Shown one piece after another: positions 8,890 to 17,675 of a DNA stretch of 64,000 nucleotides. The notes under the pieces are model-generated. The model searched no databases. It saw nothing but the letters and a program-made list of their open reading frames with translations, and had not been told where the DNA came from. The stretch comes from Thiorhodococcus minor (GTDB lineage: Bacteria; Pseudomonadota; Gammaproteobacteria; Chromatiales; Chromatiaceae). The stretch's first letter is position 1; the number at the start of each line of letters is the position of its first letter. The position numbers and the translations under genes are program-made. The stretch covers positions 42,100 to 106,099 of the forward strand of contig NZ_JAAIJQ010000008.1 in assembly GCF_010820565.1 (NCBI RefSeq), read 5' to 3'.

Positions 8890-10233
8890 ATGGACATCAC
8901 GGTCAACCCAAGCCACGTCGAGGACCATGACGGCGACAACGCGCCGCTTCCTACCAGTGATCGAAAGGAGCGCATCGTCGGCCTGCTCATCCTGCTGATC
9001 ACCTTCGGCGGCTTCGGCACCTGGGCCGCGCTAGCGCCGCTCGACGGCGCGGTCGTGGCTCAAGGCGTGGTCGCGGTGGAATCGGCGAAAAAGACGATCC
9101 GGCACCTAGACGGTGGGATCGTCAAGGAGATCTTTGTGCGCGAGGGCGACCGCGTGGCCGAAGGCGATGTGCTGATCCGGCTCGATGACACGGAGGCCGA
9201 GGCACAGCTGGAGATTGCGCGCGGGCAGTACCTCTCGCTGCTCGCTCAGCAGGCTCGGCTGACGGCCGAGCGGGATGACCTGCCGGCTATCGAGTTCCCC
9301 TCTGAGCTGCTGGAGTCTCAGGACGACCCGAGGATCGAGCAGGCGGTCAGGGGCGAAGAGCGCGTCTTCCGCGCCCGACGCCAGGCCCTGGACGGCGAGC
9401 GTGAGGTGCTGGAGCAGCGCAGCGAGCAGCTTCACGAGCAGATCCGCGGCTTGGAGGCCCTCGCCGAGAGCAAGCTGAAGCGGATCAAGCTCTATCAGGA
9501 AGAGATCGCCGGCCTCATGAAGCTCTTCGACAAGGGGCTTGGGGACAAGAGCCGCCTTCGGGAGTGGGAGCGACTGGTGGCCGAGCTGGAAGGCGAGCGC
9601 GGCCAGCATCAATCCGATGTCGCCGCGGCCCGCGTGCAGATCGGCGAGACGGAGATCCAGGCCGCCCAGCTGAAGCGTCAATTCACCAGCGAGGTGGTGT
9701 CGGAGCTGCGCGACGTGGTGACCAAGCTCGCCGACCTGCGCGAGCAGATCCGGGCCTACGGGGCCAGGTTGGAGCGCACGGTGATGAAGGCGCCCGTGTC
9801 CGGCGCCGTGGTCGGGACTAGCGTCCATACCGAGGGCGGAGTCATTCGTGCTGGCGATCACATCATGGATATCGTGCCCGAAGGAGATTCGCTCATCATC
9901 GAGGCGCGGGTGCAGCCGATCGATATCGACCGGGTGGCCGTCGGGCTGGAGGCCGATTTGCGCTTGAGCGCCTTCAACGCACGCACCACGCCGGTGATCT
10001 CCGGGCGCGTCGAGACCGTCTCCGCGGATCGGCTCATCGACCAGGCCACCAACATGCCTTATTACCTGGCAAGGATCCGCGTCACCCCGGAGGGCCTCGC
10101 CAAGATCAAAGGCCGGACATTGCAGGCGGGCATGCCTGTGGACACCATGATCAAGACGGGTGAGCGCACCTTCCTCGATTACCTAATCCGCCCCTTCTCG
10201 GACCGCATCGCCAAGGCGTTCAAGGAAGACTGA
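8890..10233 (+). CDS. HlyD-family periplasmic adaptor of the type I secretion system (PrtE-like)
   Basis: 447 aa. It has a short cytoplasmic N-terminus, one membrane segment (about 30-52), then a lipoyl half-motif (GVVAVESAKKTIRHLDGGIVKEI), which is the standard start of HlyD/PrtE adaptors. A long alpha-helical hairpin follows (about 100-290), rich in Glu, Arg, Leu and Gln, then the second lipoyl half (VMKAPVSGAVVG) and a C-terminal beta domain ending YLIRPFSDRIAKAFKED. It bridges the ABC exporter to a TolC-like outer-membrane channel encoded elsewhere. Length and order match the PrtDE pair. Confidence 0.93.
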   Translation: MDITVNPSHVEDHDGDNAPLPTSDRKERIVGLLILLITFGGFGTWAALAPLDGAVVAQGVVAVESAKKTIRHLDGGIVKEIFVREGDRVAEGDVLIRLDDTEAEAQLEIARGQYLSLLAQQARLTAERDDLPAIEFPSELLESQDDPRIEQAVRGEERVFRARRQALDGEREVLEQRSEQLHEQIRGLEALAESKLKRIKLYQEEIAGLMKLFDKGLGDKSRLREWERLVAELEGERGQHQSDVAAARVQIGETEIQAAQLKRQFTSEVVSELRDVVTKLADLREQIRAYGARLERTVMKAPVSGAVVGTSVHTEGGVIRAGDHIMDIVPEGDSLIIEARVQPIDIDRVAVGLEADLRLSAFNARTTPVISGRVETVSADRLIDQATNMPYYLARIRVTPEGLAKIKGRTLQAGMPVDTMIKTGERTFLDYLIRPFSDRIAKAFKED

Positions 10234-10276
10234 TTCGGCTCGCCGGCGAGCGCCGGCGCATCCTTCCGGGTACACC

Positions 10277-11047
10277 ATGAATCTGCTCCTGCTGCTGGAC
10301 TTCACCCGCCAGGACTTCGTCGACCGCTACTCCGGCTCGGTGCTCGGGGTGCTGTGGGCGCTGATCCATCCGCTGGTGATGATCTTCATCTTCACGGTGA
10401 TCTTCACCAACATCATGGGCGCCCGGCTGCCGGGGGTGGCGGGCGACTATGGCTACGCCGTCTACCTGGTGAGCGGGCTGCTGCCCTGGATGGCCTTCGC
10501 CAACACAGTCACGCGGGGCTCCACGGTCTTTCTGGACCGGCGCAACATCATCGGCAAGATCCCCATCGCGCTGGCCTATCTGCCCGTCTACATCGTCATT
10601 TCCGAGGCCGTGACCTTTCTCATCTCCATGACGATCTTCGCGGTCTTCCTGATCGCGGTGGGCGCGCTTCCGGGTAAAGCCATCGTCATGCTGCCGTTCA
10701 TCTTCGTGCTGCAGCAGATCTTCGCCTTCGGACTCGGGCTGATCTTCGGCGTGCTCAACGTCTTCCTGCGGGACATCAGGGAGCTGGTCGGGGTGATGCT
10801 GACCTTCTGGTTCTGGCTGACGCCCATCGTCTGGGTGCCGAGCGTCGCGCCGCCACTGGTTCAGCAGCTCCAGGAGACGCTCAACCCGGCCTATCTCTTC
10901 GTCAACGCCTATCACGGCATCTTCGTGCACGGCCAGATGCCGGACTTCGGCGCCTTGTCGCGCCTGGTGCTGATCGCGCATGCGGCTCTGCTGCTCGGCT
11001 GGCTGCTGCTCAAGTGGCTGGAGCGCGACGTTCGGGACTTCCTATGA
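10277..11047 (+). CDS. wzm: ABC-2 type polysaccharide export permease (Wzm-like)
   Basis: 256-aa inner-membrane protein with about six hydrophobic segments. The beginning FTRQDFVDRYSGSVLGVLWALIHPLV is the classical entry motif of O-antigen/teichoic-acid export permeases, and FWFWLTPIVW is typical near the fifth segment. The downstream ATPase has a carbohydrate-binding tail, so this is the O-antigen type (Wzm/Wzt) rather than the capsule type, which is present separately as KpsM/T. Its stop overlaps the start of a 58-aa ORF (ATGA), indicating coupled translation. GCTCGCCGGCGAGC, a short palindrome, precedes the gene at 10242-10255. Confidence 0.9.
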   Translation: MNLLLLLDFTRQDFVDRYSGSVLGVLWALIHPLVMIFIFTVIFTNIMGARLPGVAGDYGYAVYLVSGLLPWMAFANTVTRGSTVFLDRRNIIGKIPIALAYLPVYIVISEAVTFLISMTIFAVFLIAVGALPGKAIVMLPFIFVLQQIFAFGLGLIFGVLNVFLRDIRELVGVMLTFWFWLTPIVWVPSVAPPLVQQLQETLNPAYLFVNAYHGIFVHGQMPDFGALSRLVLIAHAALLLGWLLLKWLERDVRDFL

Positions 11048-11220
11048 TTGTGTTTCTGATCCTGGCCCTGGGGCTGGGCTTGCTGACGGCCGCCACGGCC
11101 TGGGTGCTGCTGCGTCGTCTGCAGGGCTTGCAGACGACGCTCTCCATGATCCTGCTGTCGACGGCCTATTTTCTCATCGTCTTCCAGGTCGGGCAGCGGC
11201 TGCTCGGAGAGGGCTCATGA
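11044..11220 (+). CDS. 58-aa membrane protein between Wzm and Wzt
   Basis: The ATG overlaps the permease stop (ATGA) and its own stop overlaps the Wzt start (ATGA), so it is translationally embedded between the two transporter subunits. It begins MIVFLILALGLGLLTAATAW, followed by a basic turn (LLRRLQ) and a second hydrophobic segment (LSMILLSTAYFLIVF): a small two-pass membrane protein. I do not recognise a family. The position suggests an accessory subunit of the exporter, by inference only. The tight coupling on both sides is the best evidence that it is real. Confidence 0.7.
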   Translation: MIVFLILALGLGLLTAATAWVLLRRLQGLQTTLSMILLSTAYFLIVFQVGQRLLGEGS

Positions 11221-12491
11221 TCCGCGCGGAGAACATCTGCAAGCGCTTCCGGCTCTATCGCAAGCCGTCCGACCGGCTGAAGGAGATCCTGCTGCGGCGC
11301 TCCTATCACACGCTCTACCAGGCGCTGGAGGAGGTCTCCTTCCAGGTCGCGGACGGGCAGACCTTCGGCATCATCGGGCAGAACGGCGCCGGCAAGTCGA
11401 CGCTGCTCAAGATTCTCACCGGCGTCCTGCTGCCGGACAGTGGACAGATTCAGATGTCGGGGCGGGTCACCGGGCTGCTGGAGCTGGGCACCGGCTTCAA
11501 CATGGAGATGAGCGGTCTCGACAACATCCGCGCCAATGCCATGCTGCTGGGCATGAGCGCGAGTCAGATCGCGGCCCGGCGGGATCTCATCGTCGATTTC
11601 GCGGAGCTGGGCGAGTTCATTCACGAGCCGCTGAAGACCTATTCTTCCGGCATGGTGATGCGTCTGGCCTTCTCGATCGCCATTCACGCCGATCCGAGCT
11701 GTTTCGTGGTCGACGAGGCGCTCTCGGTCGGCGACGCCTACTTCCAGCAGAAATGCATGCGCGCCATCCAGGACTTTCGCGCCCGCGGCGGCAGCATCCT
11801 CTTCGTCTCGCACGACATGAGCGCCATCAAGACGCTCTGCGACCAGGCCATGCTCCTGGAAGACGGGCGCATTGTGGACATCGGCAGCCCCAAGGACGTC
11901 GTCGACCACTACCACGCCATGCTCCTGCACCGCAGTCATCAGGGCGATGTGCCGGTGACGATCAACCGGCCCGTGACGCCAAGCGAGCCGGAGCCCCAGG
12001 CGAGCGAGCGCCCCGCCAGCCCGCTGGCGGGAACAGGTGAGGTCGAGCTGGTCGACCTCCGGCTGGCGGACGCGCAGGGCCGGCGCATCGAGCAGATCAC
12101 CAGCGAGGCGCCCCTGACCATCGTCGCCGAGCTGCGCGCGCGGCGCGACCTGGAGCAGCCCCACTATGGGATCGGCATCCGCAACCGCTTCGGGCACTCG
12201 GTGTTCGAGACCAACACCTACTGCATGGGCGAGACGCCGCCGTCGGTCGCGGCCGGCGAGCGCATTCGCGTCGAGTGGCGGCTCGCCGCCAACCTGATCA
12301 AGGGCGACTACTCGATCAGCGTCGGCGTGGGCAATCGGCCCTATGGCACCGGGAGCTTCGACGAGATCCTGTTCTTTTCGCACGACCTGGCGATGCTGAC
12401 GGTCGAGATGGATCCGGACGCCATCCGCTACGACGGCTATTTCAATATGCACCCTAAAGTCAGCGTGATTCACGAGGAGGCAATGGCGTGA
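11217..12491 (+). CDS. wzt: Polysaccharide ABC transporter ATPase with carbohydrate-binding domain (Wzt-like)
   Basis: 424 aa from the ATG at 11217 (ATGA overlap). ATPase domain: Walker A GQNGAGKSTLL near residue 55, signature YSSGM, Walker B CFVVDEALSVGD, H-loop LFVSHDM. The order and the ELGTGFNMEMSGLDNI segment are typical of Wzt/TagH exporters. From about residue 265 a linker rich in Pro and Glu leads into a beta-sandwich region (EVELVDLRLAD, YGIGIRNRFGHSVFETNT, DYSISVGVGN), matching the Wzt C-terminal carbohydrate-binding domain that reads a modified non-reducing end in E. coli O8/O9a-type systems. The methyltransferases downstream are candidates for making such an end modification (inference). 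Confidence 0.92.
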   Translation: MIRAENICKRFRLYRKPSDRLKEILLRRSYHTLYQALEEVSFQVADGQTFGIIGQNGAGKSTLLKILTGVLLPDSGQIQMSGRVTGLLELGTGFNMEMSGLDNIRANAMLLGMSASQIAARRDLIVDFAELGEFIHEPLKTYSSGMVMRLAFSIAIHADPSCFVVDEALSVGDAYFQQKCMRAIQDFRARGGSILFVSHDMSAIKTLCDQAMLLEDGRIVDIGSPKDVVDHYHAMLLHRSHQGDVPVTINRPVTPSEPEPQASERPASPLAGTGEVELVDLRLADAQGRRIEQITSEAPLTIVAELRARRDLEQPHYGIGIRNRFGHSVFETNTYCMGETPPSVAAGERIRVEWRLAANLIKGDYSISVGVGNRPYGTGSFDEILFFSHDLAMLTVEMDPDAIRYDGYFNMHPKVSVIHEEAMA

Positions 12492-14365
12492 GCGATTCCA
12501 AGGATGCGGCGTCATTTCCGAGCAGCGCGGACGACCCGAGCTGGTGGAGCGCGAGCCACATCCCAGAGGCGTCGCTGACCGATATCTTCCACTGCTTCCG
12601 GCTGATCCTGGGGCGCGTACCCAGCCGCGCCGAATGGAGCGGACACTCGGCACGCGCGGGAGAGGAGCTGACGAGCGTCGTCAGCAGCTATGTGAGCTCG
12701 CGCGAGTTCGCAATGAAGGGACTCATCCGCGGCCTTTGCCTGGAGGACATCGAGTCCTTCGAGCGAGACGGCCTCATCCTTCATGCCTCGCGGTCGGATC
12801 TCGCGGTCGGCAAGCACCTGCTCGCCGGCACCGCTTATGAGCCGCATGTCGCTGGCCTCTTTCGGCGCAGGCTGAGCGCGGGGGGCGCGGCGATCGATAT
12901 CGGCGCGAACATCGGCTACTTCTCCATGCTGGCCGCCTCTCTCGTAGGACCGAGCGGATACGTGCTCGCGGTCGAGCCCAGCGCGAGCAACGTCAAGCTG
13001 ATCGAGGCGAGCCGGCGGCGCAACGCCTTCACCCAGCTGCATGTCCTCTTGGCGGCGGCGGGCGAAGAGCTTGGACTGCTGGCCTACAACAGCTCGCACT
13101 CGAACGGGATTGCCGGCGCAGCGGCCGAGACGCTCGATGGCCTGCTGTCCGAGACGCTGGTGCCCAAGATCCCGCTCGATCTCGTCGTTGCACCCGAGCG
13201 TCAGATCGATCTGGTGAAGGTGGACGTCGAGGGCGGCGAATATCTGGCGCTCCGGGGGCTCGAGCAGACATTGAAGCGCTGTCATCCGACCATCGTCTTC
13301 GCATTCTCCCCGCATGCGCTCACTGCGGTCTCAGGCGGCGACTGGAAGGCCATCTTCCATTGGCTGACGGACCTCGGCTACCGCTTCGCCGAGCTGACGT
13401 CCGAGGAGGCGCTCGCCTGGACCCAGGACTCACAGCTCCTTCTTGGGCGCTTCGAGGCAAGCGGCATCGACCACATCGATGTGGTCGCCGAGCCCTCGGA
13501 GCCTGCCGCATCGCCAGCCGCACCATCCGGCACCCAGAGCCGAGCGGGCCAGGTCACCAGCGAGGCGATCCGCGACGCCTACAGCGCCCATTATTACCTG
13601 GAGGATTGCGGGGGCTACGAGACCTATCGCGCACACGGCGGCAAGATCCTCGACCCTCGGCTCGACTGCATGGCCCGGCTTGCCGGCCTTCTTGACGACA
13701 AGGCCAGCCTGCGCGTGCTGGACCTGGGCTGCGGGCGCGGCGAGCTCGCGCGCTACTTCGCCGCACTCGGTCACGCGGTCGATGCCATCGACTACTCGCC
13801 CGAAGCGCTGCGCCTGGCAGGCGCCTGCTTCGCCGGCGAGCCCGAGCTGCGTCGCCGCGCCGTGCTGCAGTGCGCCTCGGTCACGGATCCGGGCGTGTAT
13901 CGCGGACCTTACGATTTGGTGCTCGCCTCAGATCTCATCGAGCACCTGGCGCCCGAGGAGCTCGATCAGCTCTATCGCCTGATTCACCAACACCTGGCCG
14001 CGGATGGCGTCTTCATCGCGCACACCTTTCCGAATCTCTGGTATTACAGGTACGCCTACCCGCGCCAGCGCCGTCTCGCGGCCCAAGAGGGCAGGCCACC
14101 CTTGCCCGCCGAGCCACGCAGCCCCTACGAGCTGCAAATGCATATCAACGAGCAATCGCCGACACAGATGCGTCGCCAGCTCGGCGCGGTGTTCCCGCAT
14201 GTCCTGCTTTGGGCCGGTGACCACGAGGAGCCGACGGGATCCCTGGCGCGGCGCTTCGGAAAAAGCGATTGGCGCGAGGCCCGCTCACTCTTTGCGATCG
14301 CCTCTCACCGGCCGGTCGATCCCGCCGGAGTCATCCAGGCACTGCAACGACCGCCGGAATACTGA
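12488..14365 (+). CDS. Two-domain methyltransferase (FkbM family plus class I) with N-terminal DUF4214-like segment
   Basis: 625 aa; its GTG overlaps the Wzt stop (GTGA). Residues 30-78 (DIFHCFRLILGRVPSRAEW, ending SSREFAMKG) resemble a short DUF4214 unit. A first SAM-binding domain (about 115-300) has AIDIGANIGYF and VDVEGGEYLALRGL, marks of FkbM-type O-methyltransferases. A second class I methyltransferase (about 355-600) has LDLGCGRGELARYFA near 411 and SDLIEHLAPEEL. Two different methyltransferase folds on one chain suggest two sugar methylations at the same chain end. It lies in the coupled Wzm/Wzt operon, so the acceptor is probably the exported glycan. Confidence 0.85.
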   Translation: MSDSKDAASFPSSADDPSWWSASHIPEASLTDIFHCFRLILGRVPSRAEWSGHSARAGEELTSVVSSYVSSREFAMKGLIRGLCLEDIESFERDGLILHASRSDLAVGKHLLAGTAYEPHVAGLFRRRLSAGGAAIDIGANIGYFSMLAASLVGPSGYVLAVEPSASNVKLIEASRRRNAFTQLHVLLAAAGEELGLLAYNSSHSNGIAGAAAETLDGLLSETLVPKIPLDLVVAPERQIDLVKVDVEGGEYLALRGLEQTLKRCHPTIVFAFSPHALTAVSGGDWKAIFHWLTDLGYRFAELTSEEALAWTQDSQLLLGRFEASGIDHIDVVAEPSEPAASPAAPSGTQSRAGQVTSEAIRDAYSAHYYLEDCGGYETYRAHGGKILDPRLDCMARLAGLLDDKASLRVLDLGCGRGELARYFAALGHAVDAIDYSPEALRLAGACFAGEPELRRRAVLQCASVTDPGVYRGPYDLVLASDLIEHLAPEELDQLYRLIHQHLAADGVFIAHTFPNLWYYRYAYPRQRRLAAQEGRPPLPAEPRSPYELQMHINEQSPTQMRRQLGAVFPHVLLWAGDHEEPTGSLARRFGKSDWREARSLFAIASHRPVDPAGVIQALQRPPEY

Positions 14366-14657
14366 GCGTCCATAAGCGGCTTTTGGGGATGGCCTTTCAA
14401 GCGGGCTCCTAGGGCTCCACCGAATCCCGCGCCGGCGTTGGTGGACTGCGCTGCGCTTGCCCCCCTACAGCGGGAGGCCAGCCAATCGACGCCGGCACCG
14501 CCAGCATCGGGGACGATCGCTGGACGGCTTCTTGGCATCGCAAGGGCGCGAAACCGTGCAGGCGCTCTTGGATCGGGTTTAGAATTCGCCGGCCCCGCGA
14601 TCAGATGGAGTGACCTCGGTCCGCCGCCCCGTCGCGGTCCGCACAAGAACCTTACTC
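14366..14657. other. Gap within glycan operon, holds a dispersed repeat
   Basis: About 290 bases without a convincing gene. A copy of the dispersed palindromic repeat (family B) fills 14415-14468. No terminator with a T tract is evident. Confidence 0.5.
14415..14468. repeat. Dispersed palindromic repeat, family B, copy 1 (partial)
   Basis: Contains CCACCGAATCCCGCGCC and then GGTGGACTGCGCTGCGCTTG, the core shared with copies at 26.71, 26.95 and 41.59 kb. CCACC and GGTGG can pair, and fuller copies form a longer hairpin. The left arm is missing here. Confidence 0.75.
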
Positions 14658-14897
14658 ATGTACAAGCTCGTTGCCTTGGCTCGCGCCCTGCTCAACCGTT
14701 ACCCCAGGCTCGTCTGGATCGTCTTCGAGGTCGCCAGCAAGATCCCCGGCGTCGGCGGATATCTCGAGCGGCGCTGGAACATTCGTCTGTTGCGTCAGAT
14801 ACGCTCAAGGCCCGTCGGATATCGTCTGCCGCTGAGCTCCGATCCTCGCCGCCTCAGTTCCGAGGCGCAGGTCATCTTAGAGGCGCTCGAGCGCTGA
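14658..14897 (+). CDS. Small basic protein of unknown function
   Basis: 79 aa from the ATG at 14658 (MYKLVALARALLNRYPRLVW). It has an amphipathic or membrane-associated N-terminal half and a second half rich in Arg and Leu (RRWNIRLLRQIRSR). The upstream in-frame start at 14610 lacks a ribosome-binding site. No family recognised. It lies 76 bases before the coiled-coil methyltransferase gene in the same direction, so it may be co-transcribed. It could be a membrane-binding accessory of that enzyme or a chance ORF. Confidence 0.4.
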   Translation: MYKLVALARALLNRYPRLVWIVFEVASKIPGVGGYLERRWNIRLLRQIRSRPVGYRLPLSSDPRRLSSEAQVILEALER

Positions 14898-14973
14898 GCG
14901 AAGCGCGAGGCCGACCAAGCAGCGAGACGCGATCACTTGCGCTGGCGATGCACCAGCGCCGCGGTAGGACCCT

Positions 14974-16557
14974 ATGCTGATCAGAAATAACCCCGACATC
15001 GACTTCGATCGCCTGAGCGACAGCATCCGCGCACGCCTGAAGCGCTATGCGCAGGGCGAGGAGCAGCGCCCCCCGGAATTCGATCTCAGCAAGAGGCCAG
15101 TGCGACGGCAGGCCGCCGTGGTCGGCTCGCTGGCCGAGCTTCTGGGGCTGGAGGATCAGGAGCTGGTGGAGCAGGCCTATCTGCTCCTGCTGCACCGTCC
15201 GCCGACGCCCGAGGAGCTTGCGCACTGTCTCGGCGAGCTGCGCGGCGGAGAGGACAAGGCGCAGGTGCTGGCATGGATCAGCAGCTCCGCCGAGGCGGAT
15301 CGACAGCGCGAGCCCTTCCGGCAGCTGCGGGGCAACCGGCTCAAGCGCCGCCTGGTCCGTCTGCCGCTGATCGGCGGCATGGTCGCGACGCTCTTGACCT
15401 GGGCGCTGGCCTATCCCTACAGACGTTATGTCAATGCGCATCTCAACCAGCTCTATCGGCTGACGCGTGACCACAAGGCCGCCTTCGCAGACGGACTGGC
15501 CCAACAAGGGACCGCGCTTCGCGAGACCCAGGATGCGATTGAGCTAGACAAAGCACGCGAGCAGGCGCAGGCCGAGCAGGTTGCACAGCAGCTGACTGAG
15601 CAGCGTGCCGCATTCGGGCAGCAGCTCGCTGAGCAGCGCGCTACATTCGAGCAGCAGCTCGCTGAGCAGCGCGCTACATTCGAGCAGCGGCTCGCCGAGC
15701 GCGATCGGAAAATGCAGGCAATGCAGCAAGAAACCACCCTGCTCAAGCTGCGCGTCTCACAGGCCGACAGGCCTCCGCGAGCCGAGAGCGCCGCGATCAT
15801 CCCCTCACAGTTCTCGACGGACGCGAGCGCCGAGGCGGGGCAAACGCCCGAGTCTCTTGCGGACGAGGCGCTCTATATCGCCCTGGAGGCGCACTTCCGC
15901 GGCTCGCCCGAAGCCATCGAGGCACGACTCGCCTACTATCTGCCCTTGCTGAAAGAGCACGCTGCCTGGCGCCAAGCCAGCCTAGCGGCGGCGGACATCG
16001 GCTGCGGTCGCGGCGAATGGCTGCAGCTTTTGAGAAGGGAGGGGATCGACTGCCTCGGCATCGATCTGAACGCGCACAATGTGCAGGCCTGCCAGGAGGC
16101 CGGGCTGCACATCATGAAAGCGGACGCATTGCAGTGGCTGGCCTCGCAGCCGGCGGACAGCGTCGGCTTGATCTCCTCATTCCACCTGATCGAGCATCTG
16201 GAGCCCGAGCGGCTGTTTCTGCTGCTGCGCGAAACGGCGCGGGTCCTGGTGCCCGGTGGCCTGATGATTCTGGAGACGCCCAATCCGGAGAACCTGGTCA
16301 CGGGGGCGACCAACTTCTACATCGACCCAACCCATCGCCGTCCATTGCCCCCGGCCCTGGTGGAGTTCCTGGTCGACTATTACGGCTTCGGCGCCATACG
16401 TCTGCACCGCCTGAATCCGGTCGCCGACCAGCTCGCCCTGCAGGAGGGCTCAGAGACCGCGAAACGCTGCAACCACTATTTCTACGGACCTCAGGATTAC
16501 GCCATCACGGCCGTCAAGCCGGGTGCTGAGGGAAGCGCGCAACCCACACCGCCATGA
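14974..16557 (+). CDS. Coiled-coil SAM methyltransferase, candidate glycan chain terminator
   Basis: 527 aa. A DUF4214-like segment (about 50-110: ELVEQAYLLLLHRPPTPEEL) is followed by a basic/hydrophobic stretch around 125-150 (RRLVRLPLIGGMVATLLTWA), possibly a membrane anchor. A coiled coil follows (about 165-265) built partly from three 11-residue repeats (AEQRATFEQQL). The C-terminal half is a class I methyltransferase (ADIGCGRGEWLQLL near 340, FHLIEHLEPERL, VPGGLMILETPNPEN). E. coli WbdD also joins a methyltransferase to a coiled coil that sets chain length, and its product is read by a Wzt with a carbohydrate-binding tail. Here the domain order is reversed and no kinase is seen, so a WbdD-like role is inference. 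The stop overlaps the next gene (ATGA). Confidence 0.85.
   Translation: MLIRNNPDIDFDRLSDSIRARLKRYAQGEEQRPPEFDLSKRPVRRQAAVVGSLAELLGLEDQELVEQAYLLLLHRPPTPEELAHCLGELRGGEDKAQVLAWISSSAEADRQREPFRQLRGNRLKRRLVRLPLIGGMVATLLTWALAYPYRRYVNAHLNQLYRLTRDHKAAFADGLAQQGTALRETQDAIELDKAREQAQAEQVAQQLTEQRAAFGQQLAEQRATFEQQLAEQRATFEQRLAERDRKMQAMQQETTLLKLRVSQADRPPRAESAAIIPSQFSTDASAEAGQTPESLADEALYIALEAHFRGSPEAIEARLAYYLPLLKEHAAWRQASLAAADIGCGRGEWLQLLRREGIDCLGIDLNAHNVQACQEAGLHIMKADALQWLASQPADSVGLISSFHLIEHLEPERLFLLLRETARVLVPGGLMILETPNPENLVTGATNFYIDPTHRRPLPPALVEFLVDYYGFGAIRLHRLNPVADQLALQEGSETAKRCNHYFYGPQDYAITAVKPGAEGSAQPTPP
15595..15693 (+). repeat. Three 33-bp in-frame tandem repeats encoding coiled coil
   Basis: Units at 15595, 15628 and 15661; the last two are nearly identical. 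Each encodes 11 residues (hendecad-like), so a change in copy number would lengthen or shorten the coiled coil without breaking the frame. Confidence 0.85.
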
Positions 16558-17675
16558 GCGGAGTGCTCCGTATCCATCAGCTCGCCGCGGCGACCGCCGT
16601 CGGCGACGGGGTCACCACCGGGATTTTCTTCACGCGTAAGCTCTTGCGCGCACTCGGCCATGACTCCGAGATCTATGCGTGCAGCATCCCGCCGGCACTC
16701 GGGGCGCAGATACTGCCCGCGCAGCGGCTGAACCAGGGCCAAACGGATCTCCTTCTGATCCATCATTCGATGGGGCATGATCACGACCACCTGATCGAGC
16801 GGCGCGGCTGCCCGAAGGTCCTGGTCTACCACAACATCACGCCAGCCGAGTTCTTCGAGCGCGGCAGCCCCAACTTCCATTATTCGCTCAAGGGCCGAGA
16901 GCAGCTCGCGCGCTGGCGTGAGCATTTCGTCGCTGCCATCGGGCTCTCGCCCTACAACAGCGAAGAGCTGGCGGCCATCGGCTATCAGAGGATCGCGACC
17001 CTGCCGATGCTGATCGAGCTCGAGAAGTTCGTGGCGAAGGCCAGCCGCGAGCCCTCCGGCTGGACGCTCGATCCGCGGCGTCCGCTTCTGCTCAGTGTCG
17101 GGCGCCTGGTCGAGAACAAGCGCCAGCACCTCTTGCTGGAGGCACTCTGGCATCTCAAGCGGATGAGCCCGGACGGCCGCCCACCACAGCTGGTCTTGGT
17201 TGGCGGCACCACCAGTCCCGACTATGCTCAGGCCCTCCAAGCCTATGCGGAGCGCTTGAATCTGGAGCGCGATGTGGTGTTTCCAGGCAAGTGCACGGAC
17301 GACGAGCTGCGCTGGCTCTATGAGCACGCCGCTGGCTACTGGTGTGCGAGCGCCCACGAGGGCTTCTGCATGCCGCTGGTCGAGGCCGGCTTCTTCGGCG
17401 TGCCCGTGCTCGCCTTCGCGACGTCCAATATCCCGGCGACGCTGGGCGAGGCTGGACTCTTGATCCCTGAGCCAAGCCCCCGCCTCATGGCGGCGGCGAC
17501 GCTGGAGACCCTGGAGCAAGCGCCCTTGCGCGAGCAGCTCATCGCGGCCGGCCGGCGCAATCTCGAGCGCTATTCGGAGGCCAGCCTGCTGCCGCGGCTC
17601 GCCGAGTTTCTGGCCGAGGTCATGGGCTCCAGGACGCACTCGGCCAAACCTCATTCGATCGAAACCCTTTCATGA
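16554..17675 (+). CDS. Glycosyltransferase, GT4-type
   Basis: 373 aa, coupled to the preceding methyltransferase gene (ATGA) and to the next (ATGA). GT-B fold: N-terminal domain with VYHNITPAEFFE, C-terminal nucleotide-sugar domain with LLSVGRLVENKRQHLLLEAL and the E-x7-E type motif EGFCMPLVE. VLAFATSNIPATLGEAGLLI is a usual GT4 segment. Probably a retaining transferase acting on the cytoplasmic face on the glycan exported by Wzm/Wzt. Sugar specificity cannot be read from sequence. The N-terminal region resembles that of the first domain of the following gene, which suggests they arose by duplication. Confidence 0.88.
   Translation: MSGVLRIHQLAAATAVGDGVTTGIFFTRKLLRALGHDSEIYACSIPPALGAQILPAQRLNQGQTDLLLIHHSMGHDHDHLIERRGCPKVLVYHNITPAEFFERGSPNFHYSLKGREQLARWREHFVAAIGLSPYNSEELAAIGYQRIATLPMLIELEKFVAKASREPSGWTLDPRRPLLLSVGRLVENKRQHLLLEALWHLKRMSPDGRPPQLVLVGGTTSPDYAQALQAYAERLNLERDVVFPGKCTDDELRWLYEHAAGYWCASAHEGFCMPLVEAGFFGVPVLAFATSNIPATLGEAGLLIPEPSPRLMAAATLETLEQAPLREQLIAAGRRNLERYSEASLLPRLAEFLAEVMGSRTHSAKPHSIETLS

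Noticed and set aside
10242..10255. Palindrome GCTCGCCGGCGAGC before wzm considered as terminator or operator
   Set aside because: No T tract follows and GC-rich palindromes are common here; not enough to assign a role.
11166..12653. 495-aa minus-strand frame opposite wzt
   Set aside because: Shadow; wzt has all ABC motifs and coupled neighbours.
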